Source of the DNA: Burkholderiales bacterium
GTDB lineage: Bacteria; Pseudomonadota; Gammaproteobacteria; Burkholderiales; Burkholderiaceae_A
NCBI GenBank assembly: GCA_027486725.1
Contig: JAIXOP010000015.1
Coordinates: 124,001 to 188,000 of the forward strand
Reading direction: 5' to 3'
DNA length: 64,000 nt
In this document: in pieces, positions 8,246 to 16,441 of the stretch
Layout: each line of letters starts with the position of its first letter
How positions within the stretch are numbered: position 1 is the stretch's first letter
Notes under the pieces: model-generated
What the model was told of the DNA's origin: nothing
Databases searched by the model: none
What the model saw: the letters and a program-made list of their open reading frames with translations, nothing else
Translations under genes and position numbers: made by a program

Positions 8246-9369
8246 TCCCCAGCCCAGTCAGCTCTGGCCTCCCAGCATCGAGCCCGGCGCACACCAGCGC
8301 GTCGACGCCCAAAGACGGCCCTCGATTCGGGGATCAGCTCGAGGCATCGATGGCGCAGGCCGATGAGTCGCTGGATGCTGCACAGCCCACACCACCAGCT
8401 GCAACAGACTCGTCGCCACTCCTGGCTGGCGACACGGGCGCCGAGCCTACGGCGACCGACTCAGAGCGGGGCATCGACATGCCCACCGACACCGCAGCCA
8501 ACACCAATGCTGCGCCCATTCCAGGGGCTGTTGCCTGGACCCTGGGGCTGACCTTGCCCATGCCGCTCCATCCGTCCATGGACGCCGCCTCGACGGTCGC
8601 ACTCCCCGAGGCTGTTGTATTGTCCGACGCTGCTGCTGCCCCTGCCTCCATCAATGCCGCAGGCACTGCATCAGGCGCTGCATCAGGCACCGCATCAGGC
8701 ACCGCATCAAGCACTGCATCGAGCACTGCATCAAGCACCTTCGCCAACGCGGCGGCCGACATGGGCGAACGCTTCGCCCAATCGGCCATGCCCGAATCCG
8801 CCCCCGACCTTCCGCCTGGCGGATGGACGGGCACGACGAGTCCAGCCCAGACCTCGGTGGGTGGTGCCGATCTGCCCAGCCCAGCCCTGAACACCGCGCA
8901 GCCGAAGCAGCTCCGCGAGGGCCTGCAGCAGCAACTCCAATGGATGCTGGGGCCTGGAAACACTCCCTCGGCCAAGCTGGTCCTGCAGCCCGAGGCACTC
9001 GGGACCCTGCGCATTGAAATCATCGCCCACGCCGCCGGGACCCGGGTGTCCTTTCTGACCGACTCCGTCGAGGCACAGCGCCTGATTGCCGATGCCCTAC
9101 CCGAACTGCGGCAGATGCTGGACCCCCAAGGGACACGGCCCGTTCAGGCCACGGTCTCCAGCGCCACGACGGAGTTCCCGGCCAGCACGGGGGGCGGCGA
9201 TGCATTCCAGAAGTCGTCCCACGACCGTCGTCCCTCCGAAGCCAGGGATGGGTCTGAAACCTCGACCCACAGCGGCCACGCAGGGCTCGCTGCCCTCGCA
9301 TCCGACGATGACGCCAACGGACTGGCCGCCACGCGCCGAGGCACCGGCCTGATCAATACCTACGCCTAA
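8242..9369 (+). CDS. fliK: Flagellar hook-length control protein FliK
   Basis: FliK is exported during hook growth, measures hook length and switches FlhB to filament substrates. The ATG at 8242 overlaps the fliJ stop and gives 375 residues. The N-terminal two-thirds are Ala/Ser/Thr/Pro-rich and include a run of four-residue units (G/S-T-A-S) at about 141-166. The conserved C-terminal domain starts near LREGLQQQLQWMLGPGNTPS and includes AKLVLQPEALGTLRIEI and VSFLTDSVEAQRLIADALPE, the canonical Flg_hook pattern. A smaller FliK-like protein is encoded at 1344. Confidence 0.93.
   Translation: MIPSPVSSGLPASSPAHTSASTPKDGPRFGDQLEASMAQADESLDAAQPTPPAATDSSPLLAGDTGAEPTATDSERGIDMPTDTAANTNAAPIPGAVAWTLGLTLPMPLHPSMDAASTVALPEAVVLSDAAAAPASINAAGTASGAASGTASGTASSTASSTASSTFANAAADMGERFAQSAMPESAPDLPPGGWTGTTSPAQTSVGGADLPSPALNTAQPKQLREGLQQQLQWMLGPGNTPSAKLVLQPEALGTLRIEIIAHAAGTRVSFLTDSVEAQRLIADALPELRQMLDPQGTRPVQATVSSATTEFPASTGGGDAFQKSSHDRRPSEARDGSETSTHSGHAGLAALASDDDANGLAATRRGTGLINTYA
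8662..8739 (+). repeat. 12-base tandem repeat inside fliK
   Basis: Six and a half units of a 12-base motif resembling GGCACTGCATCA lie in frame and encode GTAS, GAAS, GTAS, GTAS, STAS, STAS, ST. Units differ by only a few substitutions. Gain or loss of a unit would change the linker by exactly four residues without a frameshift. Confidence 0.9.
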
Positions 9370-9385
9370 CCCCCACGGAACGCCC

Positions 9386-9904
9386 ATGTCGAAAGCCCCC
9401 GCCAAGCCCGCCGATGCCAACGCCGAAACGCCCAAAAAGGGCAAGGGAAAACTGATTGCGATCGCCATCGTTGCTGTGCTGCTGCTGGGCGGCGGAGGTG
9501 GCGCCGCCTGGTTCTTCCTGCTCAAGCCGCCGCCCGAGGCAGCCGATGGCGAGGCAGCGCCCGCCGAGAAATCCAAGAAAGACAAGAAGGCCGAGGGCCC
9601 GCCGGTCTACGTCCCCTTCGACCCATTCACCGTCAATCTGCAGCCCGATGGCCGCTTCCTTCAGACAACCTTCACCGTGCAGGTGGGAACACAGGAAGAC
9701 GCCACCAAGATGAAGGAGGTTCTGCCCGCCATCCGGGGACAGGTCCTGCTTCTGCTCTCGGCCAAGACCGATGCCGAGATGCTGACCCTCGAGGGTAAGA
9801 ATCAACTCGCAGAAGAGATCAAAACCATCGCCGAAATGCGCCACGGCGAGAAGACCACCTTCGAGATCCTCGGCGTCCACTTCAACAGCTTCATCCTGCA
9901 GTAG
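9386..9904 (+). CDS. fliL: Flagellar basal body-associated protein FliL
   Basis: FliL is a single-span inner-membrane protein that surrounds the stators and supports motor torque. The 172-residue product has a Lys-rich cytoplasmic start, one membrane helix near residues 29-48 (LIAIAIVAVLLLGGGGGAAW), a charged linker rich in Lys/Glu/Ala (~50-70), and a periplasmic domain with VYVPFDPFTVNLQPDGRFLQ and a C-terminal LGVHFNSFILQ. All are family hallmarks. It lies 16 bases after fliK and 15 before fliM. Confidence 0.95.
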   Translation: MSKAPAKPADANAETPKKGKGKLIAIAIVAVLLLGGGGGAAWFFLLKPPPEAADGEAAPAEKSKKDKKAEGPPVYVPFDPFTVNLQPDGRFLQTTFTVQVGTQEDATKMKEVLPAIRGQVLLLLSAKTDAEMLTLEGKNQLAEEIKTIAEMRHGEKTTFEILGVHFNSFILQ

Positions 9905-9919
9905 GGCAGGAGGCGCGGC

Positions 9920-10936
9920 GTGACGGTCACCGAAAAATTTCTCTCTCAGGACGAGGTCGATGCCCTACTCAAGGGCGTCACCGGCGAGACCGATGAGGCC
10001 AAGGAAGCCATCGATCCGAGCATCGCTCGGAGCTACGATCTGGCGACGCAGGAGCGCATCGTTCGCGGACGCATGCCCACGCTGGAGCTCATCCACGAGC
10101 GATTCGCGCGACTCTTTCGGGTGGGCCTATACAACCTTCTGCGCCGCACGGCCGAGGTGGTGGCGGGCCCCGTTCGGGTCAGCAAGTACAGCGAGTTTCT
10201 TCGGCACCTGTCGGTGCCCACCAACCTCAATCTGGTTCAGATCCGGCCGTTGCGGGGAACGGGTCTGATCGTGATGGACCCCGAGCTGGTCTATCTCCTG
10301 GTGGACAACTTTTTTGGCGGCGATGGCCGTTTCGTCACTCGAATCGAGGGGCGGGACTTCACACCGACCGAGTTGCGCACCATTCGGCGTGTCTTGGGCA
10401 TTGTCTTCGAGGGACTGGAAAAGTCCTGGGAGTCTGTGCAGCCCGTGCAATACGAGTATGTGCGCTCCGAGATGCACACCCAGTTCGCCAACATCGCTAC
10501 ACCGAATGAAGTGGTCGTCTCAACCTCCTTCAAGGTCGAGATCGGGGATCGGGGAGGAAGCCTTCACCTCTGCGTTCCCTACATCATGATCGAGCCCCTG
10601 CGCGATCTGCTCTCCAGTGCGCTCCAGGGCGAGACGATGGTCAAGGACACCCGCTGGGTGGGCCTGATGCGTCAGCAGATTCAGGATGCCGAGGTCGAGG
10701 CGCGCGCCAACTTTGCCGTCATCCACACCACCATCGGTGAGCTGATGGACTACCAGGTGGGGGACATCATCCCGATCGTTCCCCCAGACACCGTGACCCT
10801 AACGGTCGATGCCATTCCGCTCATGGAATGCCAATACGGCCAGGTCAACGGACAGATTGCCTTGAAGGTCCGTGAATTCATTTCACGCCCCGCCACAGAA
10901 CCCCCAACCGGAGCTACCCCAGGAGCCACCCCATGA
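9920..10936 (+). CDS. fliM: Flagellar motor switch protein FliM
   Basis: FliM is the middle C-ring subunit that receives phosphorylated CheY and reverses the motor. The GTG at 9920 has an AGGAGG site 7 bases upstream; the product is 338 residues. The N-terminal CheY-binding motif LSQDEVDALL is at residues 8-17. The CheC-like middle domain includes SYDLATQERIVRGRMPTLEL, and the C-terminal SpoA domain has the NFAVIHTTIGELMDYQVGD stretch. The stop overlaps the fliN start (ATGA). Confidence 0.98.
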   Translation: MTVTEKFLSQDEVDALLKGVTGETDEAKEAIDPSIARSYDLATQERIVRGRMPTLELIHERFARLFRVGLYNLLRRTAEVVAGPVRVSKYSEFLRHLSVPTNLNLVQIRPLRGTGLIVMDPELVYLLVDNFFGGDGRFVTRIEGRDFTPTELRTIRRVLGIVFEGLEKSWESVQPVQYEYVRSEMHTQFANIATPNEVVVSTSFKVEIGDRGGSLHLCVPYIMIEPLRDLLSSALQGETMVKDTRWVGLMRQQIQDAEVEARANFAVIHTTIGELMDYQVGDIIPIVPPDTVTLTVDAIPLMECQYGQVNGQIALKVREFISRPATEPPTGATPGATP

Positions 10937-11340
10937 GCGAGACACAGACCAGCACCGAAGAGACGGATTGGGCTGCAGCACTTCAAGAGCAGGCCCAGGC
11001 CGATGCCGGCAAGGCCGCAGCGAGTCCCGCCAAGGCGACCTTTCAAGATCTGGACCGAGGGCCTGAGGCCGGTGGCGGTCAAGACATCGACTTCATCATG
11101 GACATCCCGGTTCAGCTCACTGTGGAGTTGGGCCGCACCAAGATTCCCATCAAGAATCTGCTGCAACTCGCCCAGGGGTCGGTCATTGAGCTCAATGGGA
11201 TGGCCGGCGAGCCCATGGATGTGCTGGTCAATGGCTGTCTGATCGCCCAAGGCGAGGTTGTCGTGGTCAACGACAAATTCGGCATTCGACTCACCGACAT
11301 CACCAGCCCTGCGGAGCGCATTCGCAAGCTCAATCGTTAG
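10933..11340 (+). CDS. fliN: Flagellar motor switch protein FliN
   Basis: FliN forms the lower ring of the C ring and binds FliH. The 135-residue product has a ~50-residue acidic, Ala-rich leader and then a SpoA domain: MDIPVQLTVELGRTKIPIKN, LAQGSVIELNGMAGEPMDVL and VVVVNDKFGIRLTDI. This is the standard FliN layout and length. It is coupled to fliM by an ATGA junction and followed by fliO after 4 bases. Confidence 0.97.
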   Translation: MSETQTSTEETDWAAALQEQAQADAGKAAASPAKATFQDLDRGPEAGGGQDIDFIMDIPVQLTVELGRTKIPIKNLLQLAQGSVIELNGMAGEPMDVLVNGCLIAQGEVVVVNDKFGIRLTDITSPAERIRKLNR

Positions 11341-11344
11341 CGCC

Positions 11345-11638
11345 ATGGCGAGTTTCTCTTCGTTTGCCTCATTGGCGCTGGTATTGGCCATCCTGGGGAG
11401 TGCCCTCTGGTGGCTGCGCCGTCGCGAGCTTGTCTCCAAGTCCCAGGGCACTGCCATCCAGATCGTGGGTGCGGTGGCCGTGGGGCCCCGCGATCGGGTT
11501 CTGCTGCTGGAGACCGACGGCCAGCGGGTCTTGGTGGCTGTCGGCGCCCAGGGTCCTGGCTCCATGGTTCTGCTGCCCAGGCCCTCGCCCACCGCAGAGC
11601 ACCTCGTCCCTCCCACCCCATCGGAACCCAACGCATGA
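11345..11638 (+). CDS. fliO: Flagellar biosynthesis protein FliO
   Basis: FliO is a small membrane protein that helps the FliP ring assemble in the export gate. The ATG at 11345 gives 97 residues: one membrane helix near residues 5-22 (FASLALVLAILGSALWWL), an RRREL positive anchor, and a small soluble domain with VGAVAVGPRDRVLLLETDGQ, typical of FliO. Sequence conservation in the family is poor, so the placement between fliN and fliP adds weight. Its stop overlaps the fliP ATG. Confidence 0.9.
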   Translation: MASFSSFASLALVLAILGSALWWLRRRELVSKSQGTAIQIVGAVAVGPRDRVLLLETDGQRVLVAVGAQGPGSMVLLPRPSPTAEHLVPPTPSEPNA

Positions 11639-12438
11639 ATCGAATCACATCGATGGTGGCGACGATCCTGCGCAAGCACCCAGGGATCTCGGCTCTGGCT
11701 CTGCTGCTAATTTCAGGCCTTGGCGTGTCGGCTTCGGCGCAGACCCTGGGCATCCCGGGCATCACCGCCACCCCTGGACCCAACGGCAGCCAGACCTACA
11801 GCCTAAACATCCAGCTGCTGCTGTTGCTCACCAGCCTGAGCTTTCTTCCAGCGATGGTGCTGCTCATGAGCAGCTTCACGCGGATCATCATTGTTCTCTC
11901 GCTGCTGCGCATGGCGCTCGGCACCCAGTCCACGCCCCCCAATCAGGTGTTGATCGGGCTGGCCCTCTTCCTCAGCTTCTTTGTCATGGGCCCCACCCTC
12001 GACCGCGTGGTTCAAGACGCCTACATCCCGTTCAGCGAGGGAAAGCTCGAGGCGCCAGCCGCTCTGGCGGCGGCGGAAAAGCCCATGCGCGAGTTCATGA
12101 TGGCGCAGACTCGGCAGGCCGATCTGGCGCTCTTCACCCGGCTGTCGGGGATGGAGTCGCCCGAGAGCCCCCAGGCGGTGCCGTTTCGGGTCCTGGTTCC
12201 TGCCTTCGTCACCAGTGAGCTCAAGACCGCATTTCAGATTGGCTTTGCGGTGTTCATCCCGTTTCTGGTCATTGACATGGTGGTGGCCTCGGTGCTGATG
12301 GCCATGGGGATGATGATGGTCTCCCCGGCCATCGTCGCCCTGCCCTTCAAAATCATGCTGTTTGTGCTGGTCGATGGCTGGCAGTTGCTGGTGGGGGCCT
12401 TGGCCCAGAGCTTCAACCCGAGCATGGTGCTGCCATGA
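11635..12438 (+). CDS. fliP: Flagellar export gate protein FliP
   Basis: FliP is the main subunit of the FliPQR export gate in the inner membrane. The ATG at 11635 (ATGA junction with fliO) gives 267 residues, including a cleavable-looking signal ending near ASAQ at residue 36. Family blocks are LLLTSLSFLPAMVLLMSSFT, RIIIVLSLLRMALGTQ, PPNQVLIGLALFLSFFVM and the C-terminal MVSPAIVALPFKIMLFVLVD. The stop overlaps the fliQ start. Confidence 0.98.
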   Translation: MNRITSMVATILRKHPGISALALLLISGLGVSASAQTLGIPGITATPGPNGSQTYSLNIQLLLLLTSLSFLPAMVLLMSSFTRIIIVLSLLRMALGTQSTPPNQVLIGLALFLSFFVMGPTLDRVVQDAYIPFSEGKLEAPAALAAAEKPMREFMMAQTRQADLALFTRLSGMESPESPQAVPFRVLVPAFVTSELKTAFQIGFAVFIPFLVIDMVVASVLMAMGMMMVSPAIVALPFKIMLFVLVDGWQLLVGALAQSFNPSMVLP

Positions 12439-12704
12439 CGCCCGAGACCGTGATCGGCCTGGGCACCAAGGCCATCGAGGTGCTGATGCTGGTGGCGGCC
12501 CCCATGCTGCTGGCCGCCCTCATCATTGGTCTGGTCATCAGCATCTTTCAGGCGGCAACCCAGATCAACGAGGCAACCCTGTCCTTCATTCCCAAGCTGG
12601 TGGGGATTCTCCTGGCCATGGCCTTGCTCGGGCCGTGGATGCTCACGGTCTTGATCGAGTACACCGCAAACATCATCGCCTCCATTCCCATGCTGGCCCG
12701 TTGA
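12435..12704 (+). CDS. fliQ: Flagellar export gate protein FliQ
   Basis: FliQ packs around FliP/FliR in the export gate. The 89-residue product has two hydrophobic helices (near residues 17-35 and 52-75), the FQAATQINEATLSFIPKL loop between them, and the usual length. It is coupled to fliP by an ATGA junction, with fliR starting 3 bases after its stop. Confidence 0.97.
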   Translation: MTPETVIGLGTKAIEVLMLVAAPMLLAALIIGLVISIFQAATQINEATLSFIPKLVGILLAMALLGPWMLTVLIEYTANIIASIPMLAR

Positions 12705-12707
12705 GCC

Positions 12708-13502
12708 ATGGGGGAGATACGCTTCGAGATCCCAGACCTGGTGGCCATGCTGCTGCCCTACCTCTGGGCGGCCACACGAATTCTCGGCATCTTCTCCACC
12801 GCGCCCGGATTCTCGAATCGGGCGGTCCCGGGCCGATTTCGGCTGGTCATGGGGCTTGCCATCGCCGCGGGTGTTCTGCCCGCACTGCCGGGCTCAGAAA
12901 CACTGCCCAGCGATCCCCTGGGTGGACCGGGCCTGATTCTTTTGGCGCAGCAGTTTCTGATTGGGATGGCCATCGGCCTGGTGGTTCGGCTCATCTTCAC
13001 GGGCATCGAGATGGCGGGCGAGCTCATGGGCATGACGATGGGACTGGGATTTGCAATGTTCTTTGATCCCATGTCTCAGGCGCGCACGGCAGTCATCGGC
13101 TCATTTCTCAGCACACTGACCCTACTGCTTTGGTTTGTGAGCGATCTGCATCTGGTGCTCATCGAGGTGCTGATTCAGAGTTTCCAGACCCTGCCGGTTC
13201 AGGCGGCAAGCCTCAGCGCCAACTGGGCCCTCGATGTGGCGCGTCTGGGGAGTTATGTGTTCTCGGTGGCACTGCAGGTCTCACTGCCAGTGCTCACCAT
13301 GCTCTTGATTGCCAACCTCGCCTTTGGTGTGTTGACCCGGGCTGCGCCGCAGCTCAATCTCTTCGGGGTCGGCTTTCCCATCACCCTGACCCTTGGATTC
13401 GTGGTGATCGGCATCACACTGCCCCTGTGGATGGCGCCCATCCTTGATGGATTGCGGGTGGGCACCCGCCTTGCCCAGGGGCTATTTATCGCAGGTAATT
13501 GA
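12708..13502 (+). CDS. fliR: Flagellar export gate protein FliR
   Basis: FliR completes the FliPQR channel. The 264-residue product has about six membrane segments and family stretches such as LLPYLWAATRILGIFSTAPG, MAGELMGMTMGLGFAMFFDP, and ARAAP-like TRAAPQLNLFGVGFPITLTL near residues 205-225. It is the last gene of the rightward fli run. Its last 17 bases overlap the end of flgL on the other strand, leaving no room for a terminator. Confidence 0.97.
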   Translation: MGEIRFEIPDLVAMLLPYLWAATRILGIFSTAPGFSNRAVPGRFRLVMGLAIAAGVLPALPGSETLPSDPLGGPGLILLAQQFLIGMAIGLVVRLIFTGIEMAGELMGMTMGLGFAMFFDPMSQARTAVIGSFLSTLTLLLWFVSDLHLVLIEVLIQSFQTLPVQAASLSANWALDVARLGSYVFSVALQVSLPVLTMLLIANLAFGVLTRAAPQLNLFGVGFPITLTLGFVVIGITLPLWMAPILDGLRVGTRLAQGLFIAGN

Positions 13503-14394
13503 AGAGGCTCAGACTGCTCATGACCTGAAAGGTCTTTTGAGCGGCCTGCAGGGCGAGCTGCTGGCGTGCCAAATCCGACAGCGCCTGGTTGTAGTCAAGA
13601 TCCTGCAACGAGGCGAGGGACGTGGTGAGCTGAACGCCACGGTCTAGGCCCAAGGAGTCGAGCCGCTCAAGTTCCTGGAGCCGAACGCCCACCGAGGCGG
13701 TCTGCTCGGTGACTGCCTGGAGCGTAGTCTCCAGTCCTCGGGCGAGGCGGTCGAGCGATGCCTGGCGCTGCGCGCGTGAGAGTCCGGGGTCGGTCAGCGC
13801 AGCCACCGTGCTGTTGAGCTGTTGGAACAGGTTTTGCCCCTCGGTGGCGGGAAAGAGGCGATCACCCACCATGCTGGTCTCGAGAGACCGTGCCTCGTCG
13901 ACCGCGATGGCAGTCGCCGAGGGCGCGCCCGAATAGGCGTATCCATTGGCGGCCTGGAATGGCGCTTGGTCATCCGCCATGCCAGCGAAGAGCCGATGGC
14001 CTGCGCCGTCGGTGGTGTTGGCCAGGCCCAGCGCTTCATCCATCAGTCCTCGCAGGGCATTGGCAGCAATGCCGAGTTGGTCGTCGGAGATCGCGCCACT
14101 GCCCGCCCGGATGACTTCCTCTTGCATGCCAATCAGCGACTGGCTGAGCCGAGATAAGGCGCCGTCGGCAATGGCGAGTCGATTGGTGGCGGTGGCTCGA
14201 TTGACCGCAAACTGCTCATTTCGGCTGCTGGCCTCGCGGTTGGCCAGAATCTGTGAGGCCTTCACCGGATCGTCGGACGGCGACAAGACCGCCTTGCCCG
14301 ACCCCACCTGCTGCGAGAGCCGGTTGATTTGGGACTGAAGGCTGCTGAGGCGCTCGGCGCTGCCGCCATAAAGCATCTGTGTGGAGACCCGCAT
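13486..14394 (-). CDS. flgL: Hook-filament junction protein FlgL (HAP3)
   Basis: FlgL joins FlgK to the first flagellin layer. The 302-residue product shows the flagellin-like termini: MRVSTQMLYGGSAERLSSLQ at the start with LSPSDDPVKASQI shortly after, and a C-terminal helix with DLDYNQALSDLARQQLALQA. Both ends form the D0 coiled coil in this family. It is the last gene of the leftward flg operon, 47 bases after flgK, and its end overlaps the end of fliR. Confidence 0.97.
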   Translation of the reverse strand: MRVSTQMLYGGSAERLSSLQSQINRLSQQVGSGKAVLSPSDDPVKASQILANREASSRNEQFAVNRATATNRLAIADGALSRLSQSLIGMQEEVIRAGSGAISDDQLGIAANALRGLMDEALGLANTTDGAGHRLFAGMADDQAPFQAANGYAYSGAPSATAIAVDEARSLETSMVGDRLFPATEGQNLFQQLNSTVAALTDPGLSRAQRQASLDRLARGLETTLQAVTEQTASVGVRLQELERLDSLGLDRGVQLTTSLASLQDLDYNQALSDLARQQLALQAAQKTFQVMSSLSLFNYLR

Positions 14395-14441
14395 CGCTTA
14401 GTCCTGTGTCGTGGCGTGGTTCGTGAGGAAGAAGAGCAGAG

Positions 14442-16112
14442 CTAGGTGCGGCTGAGGCCGAGCAGGGTCTCAAACATCTGCTGGGCGGTTTGCAGAACCT
14501 TCCCTGCAGCCTGATAGGCCTGTTGATAGCGGATGAGATCGGCGGCTTCTTCGTCGAGATTCACCCCCGAGGCCTCTTGGACAGCGTTCTGGGCCTGCGT
14601 CAAGACCGCAGCATTCGACGCCTCCGAGCGTTGGATCTCTTGGGACCGACTGCCCACATCGCTCACGATGCGCCGATAGGCCTCTTGGAAGCTGGCCGAG
14701 CCCCCATCGAGGGACCTCCGCGTCTGAAGCGCAAGGATGTTCAACGCGGTGCGGTTGTCGCCCGCCAGGCCCGCCTGAAGCGCTGTGGCAACCTCGGAGG
14801 GACTGCCTAGGTGGAGCGCCATCTGGCTGGCTGCCTGGGCGGTGGGCCGGATAAGGTAGACATCACCATCGGCAATCAGGCTGCCCGACTGGATCTGCAC
14901 TGAGAATCCCTCCTCAGCGGTGGCGGGCAGGACATCACTCAGCTCTGCTCCGCGCGCAATCACCTTGCCATCGGAGAGTCGGCGCAGCTGAATCTCATCG
15001 CCCACCCGCGAGAGCCGATAGTCGGCCCCCAGAAGGCGTTGGGGTGCCGTGATGCTGGCCGACAGCGAGAGGTCGCCCGCATTGTCGGGATGGGCCGACA
15101 CCCAGGGCGATGATGTGCGGAATATGTCTGTGCCCGAAACACCCGAGGGGGTCATGCCCTGGACATGCTCCGCATTGACCATGCCGGCAAAGGCAGCGGC
15201 CAGTCGATCCAAGGCGTTCTCGGCAGGCCGCATCACCTGCTCGCGCAGCAGCACCAGACCTCCGAGCCGTCCACCCTGCAACGCCGTGGAGGTCAGCTCG
15301 ATGCCGGCGCCCTGGGATGCCTCCGGAGCGGCCGACGAATGCACCACCCACTGGGTCGGATCGAGGGCAGAGGGCTCTGCACTCCACGCATGCACGGTGC
15401 TTCCAATGACCAGAGGCTGACCGTTTCCGGCGTAGACATTGAGGCTTCCGGCCTGCTCGGTCACGCTGATGCGAACCTCCCGAGACAGGCGCGTGAGTGC
15501 CTGGTCTCGCAGATCGAGCAAATCGTTGGCTGCCATGCCCGAGGAGGTCGCCGCCGACCGGGCGATGGCCTCATTGAGTGCGGCGATGTCGCGCGAGGCC
15601 TGATTGACCGCACCGACCCCATCCTGGATGTCGAGATTGATGCCTTGGTTGATCTGTTCCAGGCGGCCTGCCGTCTCTCGAAATCGACCGGCCAAGATGG
15701 CGGCCGACGAGAGGAAGGCCTGGCGTGGGGCTGCGTCGGCGGGTGCCGAGGAGAGCGTCTGAAGACTGCCAAAGAAATCCTGCATGGCGGGCGAGAGGCC
15801 CGCATCGGGGTCGGCCAGGAGATTGTCGATCTGCGTGACATGCCGGGCCATGCGGGCACTCTCGGCAGCCGACGACTCCGCCGACAGGGTCTGCTGCTGA
15901 AGGAACTGATTGACCACCCGCCGAACGTCGCTGATCTCGACCCCATTGCCCAGGTAGCCAAACCCAATGGCCTGCGGCTTGGTTGCCACCGTGACCACCT
16001 GCTGGCGGCTGTATCCCTCGGTGTTGACGTTGGCAATGTTCTGCCCTGCCGTGGCCACGCCGGCCTGCGCCGCATTCAGTGCACTGGTGCCGATCTGAAA
16101 TATTCCGCTCAT
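14442..16112 (-). CDS. flgK: Hook-associated protein FlgK (HAP1)
   Basis: FlgK forms the first junction layer on the hook. The 556-residue product starts with the axial-protein motif ALNAAQAGVATAGQNIANVN followed by TEGYSRQQV, and ends with a long helix ending in YQAAGKVLQTAQQMFETLLG. Both are diagnostic of FlgK. Its ATG overlaps the flgJ stop (ATGA). Length is within the normal 450-650 range. Confidence 0.97.
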   Translation of the reverse strand: MSGIFQIGTSALNAAQAGVATAGQNIANVNTEGYSRQQVVTVATKPQAIGFGYLGNGVEISDVRRVVNQFLQQQTLSAESSAAESARMARHVTQIDNLLADPDAGLSPAMQDFFGSLQTLSSAPADAAPRQAFLSSAAILAGRFRETAGRLEQINQGINLDIQDGVGAVNQASRDIAALNEAIARSAATSSGMAANDLLDLRDQALTRLSREVRISVTEQAGSLNVYAGNGQPLVIGSTVHAWSAEPSALDPTQWVVHSSAAPEASQGAGIELTSTALQGGRLGGLVLLREQVMRPAENALDRLAAAFAGMVNAEHVQGMTPSGVSGTDIFRTSSPWVSAHPDNAGDLSLSASITAPQRLLGADYRLSRVGDEIQLRRLSDGKVIARGAELSDVLPATAEEGFSVQIQSGSLIADGDVYLIRPTAQAASQMALHLGSPSEVATALQAGLAGDNRTALNILALQTRRSLDGGSASFQEAYRRIVSDVGSRSQEIQRSEASNAAVLTQAQNAVQEASGVNLDEEAADLIRYQQAYQAAGKVLQTAQQMFETLLGLSRT

Positions 16113-16441
16113 GGCTTCTTATCGGCAGGATTGGACAAAACCTGAGAACTTTCTGGGTTGCCCCGAGAGAGCTGCCGCACGAGCATATCGGCGAGACCGA
16201 CACCGCCCGACTGCGCCATGGTCTGCGCCAGTTGCTGGTCAAACAGGCCTTGCACGGTGGACATTTCGCTGCTGGACTCCCCCGTCAGGGACTGCGATGC
16301 CTGCCGCATCTGCGACAAGAGCTGGTGGATGAACATCGACTCCAGAGACTCGGCAGCCCGCCGAAGGCCCTGCGGGGTTCCGGCCGAAGGCCCAGCAGAC
16401 CGCGGGTCCATCGCCAAGACCGGCGCCTGGCCGCGAATCAT
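16109..16441 (-). CDS. flgJ: Rod-cap protein FlgJ, short form without muramidase domain
   Basis: FlgJ is the periplasmic rod scaffold. The ATG at 16441 shares one base with the flgI stop (TGATG) and gives only 110 residues. The rod-binding region is recognisable: AAESLESMFIHQLLSQMRQA, then a Glu/Ser-rich segment and LFDQQLAQTMAQSGGVGLAD. The ~150-residue peptidoglycan hydrolase domain usual in beta- and gammaproteobacteria is missing, and flgK follows directly, so this is not a frameshift. A separate hydrolase must open the cell wall. Confidence 0.9.
   Translation of the reverse strand: MIRGQAPVLAMDPRSAGPSAGTPQGLRRAAESLESMFIHQLLSQMRQASQSLTGESSSEMSTVQGLFDQQLAQTMAQSGGVGLADMLVRQLSRGNPESSQVLSNPADKKP

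Noticed and set aside
11410-11634. Upstream extension of fliP by 75 codons
   Set aside because: It would read through fliO in another frame; the ATG at 11635 in an ATGA junction starts a good signal peptide.
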